64,000 nucleotides of DNA, taken from NCBI RefSeq assembly GCF_000974805.1, contig NZ_BBQZ01000007.1:124001-188000 (forward strand), written 5' to 3'. Below the pieces are notes generated by a model, which was not told where the DNA came from, did not search any database, and saw nothing but the letters and a program-made list of their open reading frames with translations. How positions within the stretch are numbered: position 1 is the first letter of the stretch; every line of letters starts with the position of its first letter. Both the position numbers and the translations under genes were made by a program. Positions 1-9,552 of the stretch are shown piece by piece. Origin of the DNA: Demequina salsinemoris. Lineage in GTDB: Bacteria > Actinomycetota > Actinomycetes > Actinomycetales > Demequinaceae.

Positions 1-2100
1 GTTCGCGTTGTGGAGCTCCTCGGGGTTCATCCCGATGCCCGTGTCAGCGACCTCGACGACGTAGCCGTCCTCCGACGCGATGGTGCGGACCGCGACCATC
101 GTGCCGGGGTCGGAGAAGACGGTGGCGTTCTCCAACAGCTCCGCGAACAGGTGCGCGGTGGTGAGCGCCGAGTGGCCGACCATCTGCGGGTCGGCGTCGA
201 GCTGCAGGTCGATGCGCTCGTACAGCTCGATCTCGGACGATGCGGTACGGATCACGTCGGACAGCGGCATCGGGCGACGCAGGCGGCGTCCGGTGTCGAT
301 GCCGGCGAGCACCAGGAGCGACTCGGAGTTACGGCGCATCCGGGTCGCGAGGTGGTCGAGCGCGAACAGCTTGGTGAGCGTGTCGGGATCGTCCTCGGAG
401 CGCTCCATCTCGTCGATCGAGGCGAGCTGGCGGTTGAGGAGCACCTGGTCGCGACGCGCGACGTTGACGAACATCTCCGAGATCGAGCCACGCAGAGCGG
501 CCTGCTCGGCGGCGATGGACAGCGTCGCCGCGTTGACGCCGTTGAACGCCTCCGCGAGACGGCCGACCTCATCCTCGGACTCCACAGGGATCTGCACCTC
601 GGAGAGGTCCACGGTCTCACCCGGCATCGCGACCCGCTCCACCAGGCGCGGCAGCTCCTGGCGGACCGCGGTCGCGGTGGTGGTCAGGCGGCGAAGCGGG
701 TTGACGATGCGGCGGGCGATCGCGTTCGCGACGACGACGGCGATGAGGAACGCCGCGACGACCGCGGCGACGACGATGAGGAGCTGGGCGGTCAGCGACT
801 GCACGTCGGAGGTCGCGCCCGACTTGACCTCGTCCCACACCTGGTCGGCGAACGGCTGGTAGCGGGCGACCTCGTCATCGACGGCCTCGACCCAGGGCTC
901 GTCCTGCGCCGCGACGAGCGCCGAGTCGCCGCCGAGCAGCAGGGCGGTCTGGATCGCGGTGTAGTTGGTGCCGGTCGTGTCGGATGCGGTCGACGCGAAC
1001 GCCGGCACTGCGCTGAGCGTGGAGACGATCTCCGAAGACGTCTGGGCGTCCTCGAGTGAGAGGTCGGCGCGCACGGAGAGCTCGCGAAGCTCGCTCTCAC
1101 CGTTGTCGCCGAACTCACCGTCGAGGATGAGGCGCTGGACCACGATCTTCTCGTACTCGAGAGACTCGGTGAGCGCGGACAGGCGTCCGAACGCATTGAT
1201 TCGCGACGTGAGGGCGGCGTCCGCGGCGGCCGCGGACGCGGAGCTCGCGGCCTGGAGGTTCAGGGCGATCAGCTCGGAGTAGTACTCGAGCGTCGAGGAC
1301 GAGTTCGCCGAGCCGAGCGCCGCGGACTGGCGGGTGCTCTCCAACTCCTGAAGCAGCTCGTTTCCGTCCGCGACTCGTGCGAGAACCGCGGCGTTGTCGT
1401 CGTTGTCGGCGATGTCGGCGACCGAGTCGGTCAGCTCGGTGATCGCGCTCTCGGTCGGCGTCCACGCCGCGAGCATGCCCTCGAGGAACGGCACCGGCGT
1501 GGTGAAGAGGATGCGCGAGGCGAGACCCTCGGCGTCGAGGCTGGCCGCAAGCGTGTCGAGCTGGGTCGTGGTGCCCGTTGCGCTGGCGTCGGCGCTGACG
1601 GCGAGCTTCTCGACCGCGGCGGAGACATCGGCGTAGTCGAGTCGCAGCTGGTTCGCCGCGGAGGTCGTGGGGAAGGACAGGCCCTCCTCGGTCGTCTCGA
1701 TCGTGACGGAGCGGAGGTCGGGCAGGAAGTCGTCACTGGTGCCGAGCATCGACCCGACCCGCTTGATCAGCTGGTCGGCCGTTTCGGTGTCCTCCGAGGC
1801 CTCGAGCGCCGCGATCAGGTCCCCGTAGGCCTGGTTCGTCGCGAGGCGTGCGGCGGTCTGGTCGTTGCGCCCGATCTGAAGGGCGTCGAGGAAGCTGACC
1901 GCGTAGTAGCGCTCGTCGGTGAGCGCCTCACCGAGGTCACGAGCGTCATCGAGGGCGACGACGACCGTCTCGGCGTTGCGGGCGTAGCTGAGGTCGACCC
2001 AGGAGAATCCGACGACGCCGACACCGGTGAGCAGCAGCACAAGCAGCGGCACAGCGACTGTCAGCAGCATCTTGCTGCGGATACTCATTCTCTGGAGCAT
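1..2100 (-). CDS. Conservon-type sensor histidine kinase (C-terminus off the left edge)
   Basis: Membrane sensor kinase of the actinobacterial conservon (CvnA/nitrate-sensor-like) type. From the start there is a signal-anchor helix (about residues 10-32), a long helical Ala/Leu/Asp-rich extracytoplasmic region, a second membrane helix near residues 437-465 (window 700-790), a HAMP segment, an H-box reading DHLATRMRRN (around 340-400), an N-box reading HLFAELLENAT (121-180) and a G-box reading ADTGIGM at the window edge. Start ATG at 2100 has GGGAGAAG upstream; an in-frame ATG at 2088 is less likely. In Streptomyces such kinases are followed by roadblock, DUF742 and small GTPase genes; here those would lie left of the window. 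The ligand is unknown. Confidence 0.85.
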   Translation of the reverse strand, partial: MLQRMSIRSKMLLTVAVPLLVLLLTGVGVVGFSWVDLSYARNAETVVVALDDARDLGEALTDERYYAVSFLDALQIGRNDQTAARLATNQAYGDLIAALEASEDTETADQLIKRVGSMLGTSDDFLPDLRSVTIETTEEGLSFPTTSAANQLRLDYADVSAAVEKLAVSADASATGTTTQLDTLAASLDAEGLASRILFTTPVPFLEGMLAAWTPTESAITELTDSVADIADNDDNAAVLARVADGNELLQELESTRQSAALGSANSSSTLEYYSELIALNLQAASSASAAAADAALTSRINAFGRLSALTESLEYEKIVVQRLILDGEFGDNGESELRELSVRADLSLEDAQTSSEIVSTLSAVPAFASTASDTTGTNYTAIQTALLLGGDSALVAAQDEPWVEAVDDEVARYQPFADQVWDEVKSGATSDVQSLTAQLLIVVAAVVAAFLIAVVVANAIARRIVNPLRRLTTTATAVRQELPRLVERVAMPGETVDLSEVQIPVESEDEVGRLAEAFNGVNAATLSIAAEQAALRGSISEMFVNVARRDQVLLNRQLASIDEMERSEDDPDTLTKLFALDHLATRMRRNSESLLVLAGIDTGRRLRRPMPLSDVIRTASSEIELYERIDLQLDADPQMVGHSALTTAHLFAELLENATVFSDPGTMVAVRTIASEDGYVVEVADTGIGMNPEELHNAN

Positions 2101-2276
2101 CGACTCTTCTCCCTCGCCCTACGAATCGTCACCCGTAGGCGTCAGCCTCGCGCATCCGGTATGCGCCGGCACTCCCTGTTATCGACCCGGTCTTCGAGAA
2201 CATGAGCGCGTGTGGCCTGACTCACCCTGAGACGCTATACCGTCGTGACTATGACGGGACAGGGCCGGAGAGTGTG

Positions 2277-3239
2277 ATGAATATCACCCGCTGCGCCACA
2301 TCCGGAGGTCCGGAGGTGCTGAAACCAGCCACCTTCCGGGATCCGTCGGCGGGCCCCGGAGAGGTCATCATCGACGTTGCGGCATCTGGTGTCAATTATG
2401 CGGACGTCCTCCAGCGCCGGGGGCTCTACCCTTCGCCGCCTGGCGCTCCCGACTGGCCGGGGCTCGAGGTCGCAGGAACGGTCTCCGCGGTGGGCGAGGG
2501 CGTGACGGGACGATGCGTGGGCGACCGGGTGTGCGCGCTGACGTCGGGCGGCGGTTACGCGGAGCGGATCGCGATCCACGAGTCCCTCACGCTGCCCGTG
2601 CCCTCCGACGTCTCCATGGTCGAGGCCGCGGCGCTCGTCGAGGCCTCCTGCACGGCGCTGTCCAACCTGCGCGAGGCGTCCGCGATCCCCGGAGAGACGA
2701 TGCTCGTGCACGGGGGGCTGGGGGGCGTCGGGTCGATCGCGGTGCAGCTCGGCGCGGCGCTCGGGCTGCGGGTGCTCGCGACGGCAGGCGGCCGCGCGCG
2801 CGCCGACCGCTGCCTTGAGCTGGGCGCCGCGGCAGCGTTCGACTACCGCACCGAGGACTGGGCGACCGAGGTCTCCGCCCTCGGCGGCGCGGACATCATC
2901 CTCGACGTGGTCGGCGCCGCCTACCTCGAGCCGAACCTGCGCGCGCTTGCCACGGGCGGGCGGCTCGTCGTGATCGGCATGCAGCGGGGAGCGCGAGGCG
3001 AGCTCGACCTCGGGATGCTGCTCACGAAGCGGGCTCGGGTGATCGGCACCGCGTTGCGCTCTCGTCCTCTGGCCGAACGCGCGGCGATCGTGGCCGACGT
3101 GGAGCGCACGGCGTGGCCGCTCGTGCCCGAACGCGTGCGGCCGCTGGTCCACGCGACGTTCCCGCTCGCCGACGCGGCCTCGGCGCACACGATGCTCGAG
3201 GCCGGAGGGGTCACCGGCTCGCTCGTGCTGACGGTTTGA
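2277..3239 (+). CDS. NADPH:quinone oxidoreductase / zinc-type alcohol dehydrogenase-like protein
   Basis: Medium-chain dehydrogenase/reductase of the quinone oxidoreductase branch, about 320 residues, probably reducing quinones or enals with NADPH in the cytoplasm. Visible motifs are the N-terminal GroES-like fold with GVNYADVLQRRGLYP, the ERIAIHE stretch, and a Rossmann motif HGGLGGVGSIAVQLG near residue 145. The catalytic zinc cysteines of true alcohol dehydrogenases are absent, as in the QOR group. Start ATG at 2277 is preceded at 6 nt by GGAG. It is divergent from the sensor kinase and convergent with the AGE-family gene. Substrate not determinable. Confidence 0.85.
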   Translation: MNITRCATSGGPEVLKPATFRDPSAGPGEVIIDVAASGVNYADVLQRRGLYPSPPGAPDWPGLEVAGTVSAVGEGVTGRCVGDRVCALTSGGGYAERIAIHESLTLPVPSDVSMVEAAALVEASCTALSNLREASAIPGETMLVHGGLGGVGSIAVQLGAALGLRVLATAGGRARADRCLELGAAAAFDYRTEDWATEVSALGGADIILDVVGAAYLEPNLRALATGGRLVVIGMQRGARGELDLGMLLTKRARVIGTALRSRPLAERAAIVADVERTAWPLVPERVRPLVHATFPLADAASAHTMLEAGGVTGSLVLTV

Positions 3240-3300
3240 GCCTGCGCCCGCATCGTCCTTCTGCCTCCGCCCGCCGGCAACCTGACGACGAGAGGCCGGG

Positions 3301-4539
3301 CTACCCGCGGTCCAGGTTGCCCGCGGCGAGCGAGGCCGCGAGCGCTGGCGAGGCGGGCAGGCGTGGCAGGAGCGTCGCCTGGAGCGCGTGATAGAGGTCG
3401 GGCTTGCCGGCCCAGACCGTGGAGGAGAGCTCGTTGGCGGTCGACAGCTCGTGATGCCACGAGCCCTTCTCCAGGTCGATGAGGTGCTCGCCCGCGAAGT
3501 CCCACCACCGCTGATAGTCGTTCGCGTAGTCGAGCGCCTTCGTCGCGCGCCACAGCACGCCGGCAGCGCCGATCGCCTCGGCGAGCACCCAATGCATCCG
3601 TTCCCGGACGACGGGGGCGCCCTCCCAGTCGGTCGTGTAGACGAAGCCCGAGTGCCCGTCGACATGCCAGCCGTCGCGCACCGCGGCCGCGTACAGCTCC
3701 CGCGCCGCGGGGATCATCCAGTCGGGAGCCGCGCGTCCGGTCTGCTGGAGCGACGATGCGCACTGCACGATCAGCCGCGACCATTCGAGCGCGTGCCCGA
3801 CCGTCGCGCCGTACGGGCGGAACGGGTGCGCGGGCTCGTCCTCGTTGTAGTCGAGCAGCGGATTCCACTCGGCGTCGAAGTGCTCGGGCAGGCGCCAGCC
3901 GTTCGCGCGCCCGAACTCGTCGATCACCCGTCCCGTGATGCGGGCCGCCCGGCCCAGGAGCTCGCGATCGCCCAGCACGTCGGAGGCCGCGAGGTACGCC
4001 TCGACGGTGTGCATGTTGGCGTTGACCCCGCGGTAGTCCTCCTCATCCGACCAGTCCCGCGAGAACGACTCGCGGCTCATGCCGGCCTCGTCGTCCCAGA
4101 AGTGCTCGGTGTGGACGGCGACGGCCTCCTCCAGCAGCGCGGTCGCGCCCGGGCGGCCGATCGCGGCGGCGGAGGCGGCGGCGAGGATCACGAAGGCGTG
4201 CCCGTAGGCCTCCTTCGCCGTGTTCGTGGGGCCGTCGGCGCCGATCGCGGCGAACCAGCCGCCGTGCTCGTCGTCGCGCAGACGCCCCAGCAGCGCATCG
4301 AGGCCGTGGTCCACGTACGCGGTGCAGCCGGGCCTGCCCAGGAGCGCCCCGAGCGCGTAGACGTGGGTCATGCGGCACGTGATCCACAGCTCCACGTCGC
4401 GCGTCGCGTCGATCGCGCCCGAGTCGTCGAGGTAGCCGAAGCCGCCCCGGGCGTCGCGCGCGTCGCGGCCGAACGCGAGCAGCCTGTCGGTCTCGCCCTC
4501 GAGCCAGCGGCGGTGAGCATCGGAGGTCAGCCACGTCAT
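3301..4539 (-). CDS. AGE-family sugar epimerase/isomerase (mannose isomerase-like)
   Basis: N-acylglucosamine 2-epimerase superfamily enzyme, 412 residues, expected to be an (alpha/alpha)6 barrel acting on a free sugar such as mannose/fructose or mannose/glucose. Family features seen include RMTHVYALG near residue 57, KEAYGHAFVILAAAS near 109, NMHTVEAYLAASDV, an HALEWSRL segment and RERMHWVLAEAIGA, supplying the conserved Arg and His residues. The start ATG has no ribosome binding site but has TAGTCT six bases upstream on the minus strand, so it is probably leaderless. No sialic acid genes are nearby, so a hexose isomerase role is more likely than ManNAc epimerisation. Confidence 0.8.
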   Translation of the reverse strand: MTWLTSDAHRRWLEGETDRLLAFGRDARDARGGFGYLDDSGAIDATRDVELWITCRMTHVYALGALLGRPGCTAYVDHGLDALLGRLRDDEHGGWFAAIGADGPTNTAKEAYGHAFVILAAASAAAIGRPGATALLEEAVAVHTEHFWDDEAGMSRESFSRDWSDEEDYRGVNANMHTVEAYLAASDVLGDRELLGRAARITGRVIDEFGRANGWRLPEHFDAEWNPLLDYNEDEPAHPFRPYGATVGHALEWSRLIVQCASSLQQTGRAAPDWMIPAARELYAAAVRDGWHVDGHSGFVYTTDWEGAPVVRERMHWVLAEAIGAAGVLWRATKALDYANDYQRWWDFAGEHLIDLEKGSWHHELSTANELSSTVWAGKPDLYHALQATLLPRLPASPALAASLAAGNLDRG

Positions 4540-4590
4540 GCGGCCAGACTAGCCAGGCACCAGGGGCTACGTCACGAGATGCGCGGGGCG

Positions 4591-4668
4591 CGCATCGTCC
4601 CTCCCCATCCCCGGACACTTTGAACCAATCTCGCCACCGACACGCGAGCGTGTCGCGGGACGATGCGG
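4591..4668. repeat. Inverted pair of the GGACGATGCG repeat
   Basis: CGCATCGTCCC at 4591-4601 and GGGACGATGCG at 4658-4668 are perfect 11-base inverted copies of the interspersed motif. They flank the left half of the palindromic element at 4614-4710. A related arrangement (12981 and 13061) flanks the second, partial copy of that element. Confidence 0.7.
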
Positions 4669-4710
4669 CGTGTCACCGGGGTGCCGGCATCCAGATTGGT
4701 TCGAACTGTC
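4614..4710. repeat. Palindromic intergenic element B, full copy
   Basis: About 97 bp bounded by 18-base terminal inverted repeats: GACACTTTGAACCAATCT at 4614-4631 and AGATTGGTTCGAACTGTC at 4693-4710, 16 of 18 pairing. Inside is a perfect hairpin CGACACGCGAGCGTGTCG (4638-4655), then GGGACGATGCGG. It lies in the 265-bp gap between the AGE-family gene and the downstream end of the HAD gene. No coding capacity. It resembles a REP/MITE-like element; origin unknown. Confidence 0.6.
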
Positions 4711-4804
4711 GGGCGGGCGCGGGGGGGGACAGGGGGACAGGGACGATGCGGCGGCCGGGCGGCGGGACGGGCGGGCCCGGCCGGGTCGGCCAGGCCGGGT
4801 CAGA

Positions 4805-5665
4805 TCAGAGGACTGCGAGCCGCTCCGGGTCGATCAGCGGCAGCAGCACCTCGAGCACGCCGTCCTCGTCGACCGAGCCGACCACCTGGTCCGCGACAGC
4901 GCACACGCCCTCGGGGGCGTTGCCCATCGCGGCGGAGAACCCCGCCCACTTGAGCATGTCGATGTCGTTGTTGCCGTCGCCGACCGCGACCGTGTGGTCG
5001 GGGTACACGCCCAACTGGCGGCGCAGCGCCTCGAGGGCGGACGCCTTGGTCACGTTGGGCGGGGTGAGGTCGAGCCACGCGGAGTAGCCGACCGCGTAGG
5101 TCACGTCGTTGAGGCCGATGCGGTGGACCAGGTCGTCGAAGTGGCTCACGTCGGCGTCGGGCTTGCGGATGACGACGCGCGTGACCTCCTTGGCCGCGAG
5201 CTCCTCGAACGAGTCGACGACGATCTGGCGGCCGTCGAGCTCGCCCATGGGGAACTCCCGGTTCACGCGGAAGCCGACGCCGAGGTCCTCGACCGCGAAG
5301 AACGCGTCGGGCATCTCCTGGCGGATCAGGTCGAGCGCGGCGGTCGGATCGAAGGTCGTGGTCTCGACGATGTCGTAGCCGCCGGGGCTCTGGGGGTTGA
5401 GCTTCACGGTCACGGCGCCGTTCGCGCACACCGCCCAGCCCCGCCGGATGCCGAGCCGCTCGAGCACCGGCATGGTCCCGATGATGGTGCGACCGGTCGC
5501 GAGAATGACGTGCGAGCGGCACATCCTGACCTTGGAGACCGCCTCGACCACCGCATCGGAGATGTCCCCGCCCCAGTGCATGAGGGTGCCGTCGATGTCG
5601 AGCCCGACGAGGCGCCAGGCATCGCGATCGAGGGGCGGGTGCATGGTCGCCGGGTCGCGCGTCAT
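4805..5665 (-). CDS. Cof-type HAD-IIB family phosphatase
   Basis: HAD-superfamily hydrolase with a type IIB cap, 286 residues, probably dephosphorylating sugar phosphates or cofactors. Motif I is GLDIDGTLMHWGG near residue 22, motif II is ILATGRT, the motif III Lys is in RVVIRKPD, and motif IV is VAVGDGNNDIDMLKWAG near residue 235. ATG at 5665 is chosen because TAGGGT sits seven bases upstream, fitting the leaderless starts seen around it; an in-frame ATG at 5644 is possible. It follows serS in the same direction at 52 bp, an order I recall from other actinobacteria. Confidence 0.85.
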   Translation of the reverse strand: MTRDPATMHPPLDRDAWRLVGLDIDGTLMHWGGDISDAVVEAVSKVRMCRSHVILATGRTIIGTMPVLERLGIRRGWAVCANGAVTVKLNPQSPGGYDIVETTTFDPTAALDLIRQEMPDAFFAVEDLGVGFRVNREFPMGELDGRQIVVDSFEELAAKEVTRVVIRKPDADVSHFDDLVHRIGLNDVTYAVGYSAWLDLTPPNVTKASALEALRRQLGVYPDHTVAVGDGNNDIDMLKWAGFSAAMGNAPEGVCAVADQVVGSVDEDGVLEVLLPLIDPERLAVL

Positions 5666-5717
5666 GCGTGGCACCCTACGCCAGCGATGCGGCGGGCAGG
5701 TGAACCTGTGGACCGGC

Positions 5718-6992
5718 TCACACGACGGGGCGCAGGTACTCCTCGCCGCCCAGGTAGGGACGCAGGATCTCGGGCACGTAGACCGAGCCGTCGGCCTGCT
5801 GGTGGTTCTCAAGCAGCGCGACGAGCCAGCGCGTGGTGCCGATCGTGCCGTTGACGGTCGCGACGGGCTCGGTGCCGCCGGACTCGCGCTTCTCGCGGAT
5901 CTTGAGGCGACGCGCCTGGTACGTGGTGGTGTTCGAGGTCGACGTGACCTCCATCCACCGCTCCTGGCTCGGGAGCCACGCCTCGCAGTCGAACTTGCGG
6001 GCCGCGCTCATGCCGAGGTCGCCGGCGGCGGTGTCGATCACGCGGTACGGAAGCTCGAGCGCCTGCAGCATGTACTCCTCGGCGGCCAGGAAGCGCGCGT
6101 GCTCCTCGGCGGCGTCCTCGGGACGGCAGTAGGCGTACATCTCCACCTTGTGGAACTGGTGGACGCGGATGATGCCGCGGGTGTCGCGGCCCGCCGACCC
6201 GGCCTCGCGGCGGTAGCACGCGCTCCAGCCCGCGTAGCGCAGCGCGCCATCCTCGAGGTCGAGGATCTCGTCCGAGTGGTAGCCCGCGAGCGCGACCTCG
6301 GACGTGCCGACCAGGTAGAGGTCGTCACGCTCGAGGTAGTAGATCTCCTCCGCGTGCTTGCCGAGGAAGCCGGTGCCCGACATCGACTCGGGGCGCACGA
6401 GCGTGGGGGTGATCATGGGCGAGAAGCCGTGGTCGATCGCGGTCGCCATCGCGGCGTTGAGGATCGCGAGCTCGAGGCGCGCGCCGATGCCCGTGAGGAA
6501 GTAGAAGCGCGAGCCCGACACCTTCGCGCCGCGCTCCATGTCGATCGCCTTGAGGCCCTCGCCGATCGCGAGGTGGTCCTGGACCTCCACGCCCTCGGCC
6601 GCGAAGTCGCGCGGCGTTCCGACGTGGCGCAGCACGGCGTAGTCATCCTCGCCTCCGGCGGGGACGCCGGGCTCGGGGATGTTGCCGAGCGACCACGCGA
6701 GCTCGACGGCCTTGGCCGAGGCGGCGTCGGCGTCGGCCTGGAGCTGCTTCACGCGAGCCGACAGCTCCTTGGTGCGCGCGAGGAGCTCCTGCTTCTCGTC
6801 GCCCTTGGCCTGCGCGACGAGCTTGCCGAGGGACTTCTGCTCGGCGCGCGCGACCTCGAACTCCTGGAGGGCGGAGCGGTTCGCGGCGTCGGCCTCGAGG
6901 ACCTGATCCACGATCGCGGGGTCGTCGCCACGGGCGATCTGCGACTGCCGGACGACGTCGGGCTCGGCGCGGAGGAGCTTGAGGTCGATCAT
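5718..6992 (-). CDS. serS: Serine--tRNA ligase
   Basis: Class II seryl-tRNA synthetase, 424 residues, the usual bacterial length. The first ~110 residues form the Glu/Lys/Ala-rich coiled-coil arm that grips tRNA-Ser. The catalytic domain shows motif 2 ([22 protein letters not shown]) in two adjoining parts and motif 3 in [17 protein letters not shown]. It begins [12 protein letters not shown], the family N-terminus. ATG at 6992 has TAGACT seven bases upstream and no Shine-Dalgarno sequence, so the transcript is probably leaderless. It is divergent from the lipid kinase-like gene, with only 37 bp between the starts. No T-box or other leader could fit. Confidence 0.97.
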   Translation of the reverse strand: MIDLKLLRAEPDVVRQSQIARGDDPAIVDQVLEADAANRSALQEFEVARAEQKSLGKLVAQAKGDEKQELLARTKELSARVKQLQADADAASAKAVELAWSLGNIPEPGVPAGGEDDYAVLRHVGTPRDFAAEGVEVQDHLAIGEGLKAIDMERGAKVSGSRFYFLTGIGARLELAILNAAMATAIDHGFSPMITPTLVRPESMSGTGFLGKHAEEIYYLERDDLYLVGTSEVALAGYHSDEILDLEDGALRYAGWSACYRREAGSAGRDTRGIIRVHQFHKVEMYAYCRPEDAAEEHARFLAAEEYMLQALELPYRVIDTAAGDLGMSAARKFDCEAWLPSQERWMEVTSTSNTTTYQARRLKIREKRESGGTEPVATVNGTIGTTRWLVALLENHQQADGSVYVPEILRPYLGGEEYLRPVV

Positions 6993-6999
6993 GCAGGCG

Positions 7000-7023
7000 A
7001 GTCTATCCGCGTGGCCGTAGGCT
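7000..7023. promoter_or_regulatory. Divergent leaderless -10 elements of serS and the lipid kinase gene
   Basis: TAGACT on the minus strand (7005-7000) lies seven bases before serS, and TAGGCT on the plus strand (7018-7023) lies six bases before the ATG at 7030. Both fit an actinobacterial -10 box placing transcription at the start codon. The two promoters overlap within the 37-bp gap. The -35 regions are poor. Confidence 0.55.
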
Positions 7024-7029
7024 CGGAGC

Positions 7030-8226
7030 ATGGTCGCCGACGTGCTCGCGATCGTCGCGGTCATCATCGCGACGGCCTCCTTGTCCCTCACCGTCGTGAT
7101 CACGCGGCGGATCGGGTCGCGCGATCCCATGGCGGTTCCCCGCATGTGGCGACGGATCCTCAAGATCCAGCCGCTGCCATCGTCCATGACGCCGTTCACG
7201 ACCCCCCGCGAGGGCCACGAGCAGGTCGCGTTCATCGCGAACCCCACCAAGCCCGGCATCGAGGAGCTGCGCGAGCAGGCGCTCCGGGCATGCTCGATCC
7301 GCTACCTGCCGCAGCCGATGTGGTTCTACACGACGGCCGACGACCCGGGCACGGGCCAGGCCAAGCAGGCGCTCGAGGCCGGCGCGGACCTCGTCGTGGC
7401 AGTGGGGGGCGACGGCACCGTGCGCGCCGTCGCGCAGTCGCTCGCGGGCAGCGGCACGCCCATGGGCATCCTGCCGATGGGCACGGGCAACCTCTTCGCG
7501 CGCAACCTCTCGCTGCCGCTCGGCGAGACGCAGACCCTGCTGCGCACCGTCCTCGAGGGCGACGAGCGCACCGTCGACGTCGGCTGGATGGACATCACCC
7601 GCGCCCACCCCGGCCACGGCGAGGACGGGCGCCACCTGTTCCTCGTGATCGCGGGCGCCGGCTTCGACGCCGAGATGGTCGCGGGCGCCGACGAGGGCCT
7701 CAAGAAGCGCCTGGGCTGGTTCGCCTACTTCTTCGCCGCGATCCACCACCTGGGCGAGAAGCGCATGAAGGCCCGCGTCTCCGTCGACGGCGGCCCCGAG
7801 GTCGAGAGCACCATGCGCACCGTCATGATGGCCAACATCGGGCAGCTCCCCGGCGGCATCACGCTCGTGCCCGACGCGACCATGGACGACGGCCACCTCG
7901 ACATCGCGACCCTCGACGCGCGCGGCGGCCTCGTGGGCTGGACCGAGCTCTTCGGTCAGGTGATGGCCCAGGGCGCGGGCATCAAGGACACGAGCCTCCT
8001 GCGCGTGCTCAACACCTCGCGCATCGACCACGTTCGCGGCACGCAGTTCGACATCGCGATGGAGCAGCCGCAGAAGGTCCAGGTGGACGGCGAGTCCCTG
8101 GGCCGAGCCTCGAAGGTCCATGCCTTCGTGCAGCCCGCCGCGCTCACCCTGCGCGTGCCGCCGGGCACCGCGCCCAAGATCGAGTGGGCGGCGACGGACG
8201 ACGCGGGCGACGATCCGAGCATCTGA
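7030..8226 (+). CDS. Diacylglycerol kinase-family lipid kinase (membrane-anchored)
   Basis: DagK/YegS/LCB5-type lipid kinase, 398 residues. An N-terminal membrane helix (about residues 4-24) is followed by a kinase domain beginning [11 protein letters not shown] near residue 68. Signature motifs are [13 protein letters not shown] (nucleotide loop, near 130) and [12 protein letters not shown] near 158; the C-terminal beta-sandwich carries GAGFDAEMV. It would phosphorylate diacylglycerol or another lipid, possibly in phosphatidylinositol-type or glycolipid metabolism. The ATG is preceded by TAGGCT at six bases and GGAGC immediately upstream. Exact lipid substrate unknown. Confidence 0.85.
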   Translation: MVADVLAIVAVIIATASLSLTVVITRRIGSRDPMAVPRMWRRILKIQPLPSSMTPFTTPREGHEQVAFIANPTKPGIEELREQALRACSIRYLPQPMWFYTTADDPGTGQAKQALEAGADLVVAVGGDGTVRAVAQSLAGSGTPMGILPMGTGNLFARNLSLPLGETQTLLRTVLEGDERTVDVGWMDITRAHPGHGEDGRHLFLVIAGAGFDAEMVAGADEGLKKRLGWFAYFFAAIHHLGEKRMKARVSVDGGPEVESTMRTVMMANIGQLPGGITLVPDATMDDGHLDIATLDARGGLVGWTELFGQVMAQGAGIKDTSLLRVLNTSRIDHVRGTQFDIAMEQPQKVQVDGESLGRASKVHAFVQPAALTLRVPPGTAPKIEWAATDDAGDDPSI

Positions 8227-8268
8227 GCCGCCGCCTCGCCCGCTCTCCCCACCCGCCCGGAAGGAACC

Positions 8269-9552
8269 ATGACCGACGCGTCCCCAGCGCCGAGCGCCCC
8301 CGATCGGCCCCGCCTGGATCGGCCCCGCCTCGCGACGCTCGCGCTCGCCCAGCTGGTCGCGGGCATCGGCGTCGCGGCGGGCATCTCGGTGGGAGCGCTG
8401 CTCGCGGAGGAGATCGCGGGCACGGCGGCGTGGTCGGGGCTGCCGCAGACCGCCCTGGTGCTCGGCTCGGCGCTCGCAGCCGTGCCGCTGGCGCGCCTTG
8501 CCGGACGACGCGGGCGTCGGGTCGCGCTCACGACGGGCTACGGCCTCGCGGCGGCGGGAGCCGCGCTCGCCTTCGCCGCAGGGACGATGCGGGTCCTCCC
8601 CCTCCTGCTGGTCGCGATGTTCGTCACGGGCGGCGGCATGGCGGCCGGCCTGCAGGCGCGGTTCGCCGCGACCGACGGGGTCGCTGACCATCTGCGCGGG
8701 CGCGTGCTGAGCATCGTGGTGTGGGCCTCCGCCGTGGGCTCCGTCGCGGGCCCGAACCTCCTGTCCCCGGGGACCGATCTCGGAGAGGCGCTCGGGGTGA
8801 CAGCGCTCGCGGGGCCGTGGCTGTTCGCGGTCGCGTCGCTCGCGATCGCCGCGGTCGGCATCGGCCTGCTGCTGCGCGATCCCAGGCCAGTCGCGCCCCC
8901 CGCTCCCCGCAGCATCGTCCGGACCCTGAAGGATCTGTGGGCCCACCCGTCGGGCCGACTCGGCCTGACCGCGATGGCCACGGGCCATGCGGTGATGGTG
9001 GGCGTCATGGCGATGTCGAGCGTGCACCTCCACGGGCACGGCTCGACGCTGACGTTCATCGGCGTCGTCGTCAGCGCGCACGTCGCGGGGATGTACGCGC
9101 TCGCGCCCGTGTTCGGCTGGATGACCGACCGGCTCGGACCGTGGGGCGCGGTGGGCGTCGGCGCCGCGCTTCTGCTCGCGGGCGCGATCCTGACCGCCGT
9201 CTCGGGGCGGATCGACGCCGCCGGCGGGATGCACAGCCATGCCGAGGGCTTCGCGACCGCGGGCCTCGTGCTGATCGGCCTCGGCTGGTCGGCGGCCACG
9301 ATCGCCGCGGCGACGCTCGTGTCCGTGCTGTCGCACGAGGGCACCGCGAGCCCGACGGACGTCCAGGGCGTCGCGGACCTCACGATGGGCATCGCGGGCG
9401 CCCTTGCGGGAGCCCTGTCAGGCGTCGCGCTGGCGGCGTGGGGCTACGACGGGCTGTCGATCGCGGGCGCGGCGCTGCTCATCCCGCTCGTGTGGGAGCT
9501 CATCCGCGCGAGGCGCCTCGACAGCGCGCACACGCACGCGCTCGAGAACTAG
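8269..9552 (+). CDS. Major facilitator superfamily transporter
   Basis: A 427-residue polytopic membrane protein with about 12 hydrophobic segments and the MFS cytoplasmic loop basic motif (RLAGRRGRRVAL near residue 75, and WMTDRLGPWGAV in the second half). A good GGAAGGAACC precedes the ATG. The substrate cannot be told; such stand-alone actinobacterial MFS proteins are often drug or metabolite exporters. Its TAG stop (9550-9552) interlocks with the stop codon of the convergent FMN reductase gene inside the shared tetramer ctag. Confidence 0.85.
   Translation: MTDASPAPSAPDRPRLDRPRLATLALAQLVAGIGVAAGISVGALLAEEIAGTAAWSGLPQTALVLGSALAAVPLARLAGRRGRRVALTTGYGLAAAGAALAFAAGTMRVLPLLLVAMFVTGGGMAAGLQARFAATDGVADHLRGRVLSIVVWASAVGSVAGPNLLSPGTDLGEALGVTALAGPWLFAVASLAIAAVGIGLLLRDPRPVAPPAPRSIVRTLKDLWAHPSGRLGLTAMATGHAVMVGVMAMSSVHLHGHGSTLTFIGVVVSAHVAGMYALAPVFGWMTDRLGPWGAVGVGAALLLAGAILTAVSGRIDAAGGMHSHAEGFATAGLVLIGLGWSAATIAAATLVSVLSHEGTASPTDVQGVADLTMGIAGALAGALSGVALAAWGYDGLSIAGAALLIPLVWELIRARRLDSAHTHALEN

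Noticed and set aside
5397-8687. A very long open frame antisense to HAD, serS and the lipid kinase gene, and similar long antisense frames at 8721-11888 and 53310-56345
   Set aside because: High-GC DNA leaves long stop-free frames opposite real genes. Their translations are Arg/Gly/Val/Asp-biased with no domains, while the opposite strand encodes clear housekeeping enzymes.
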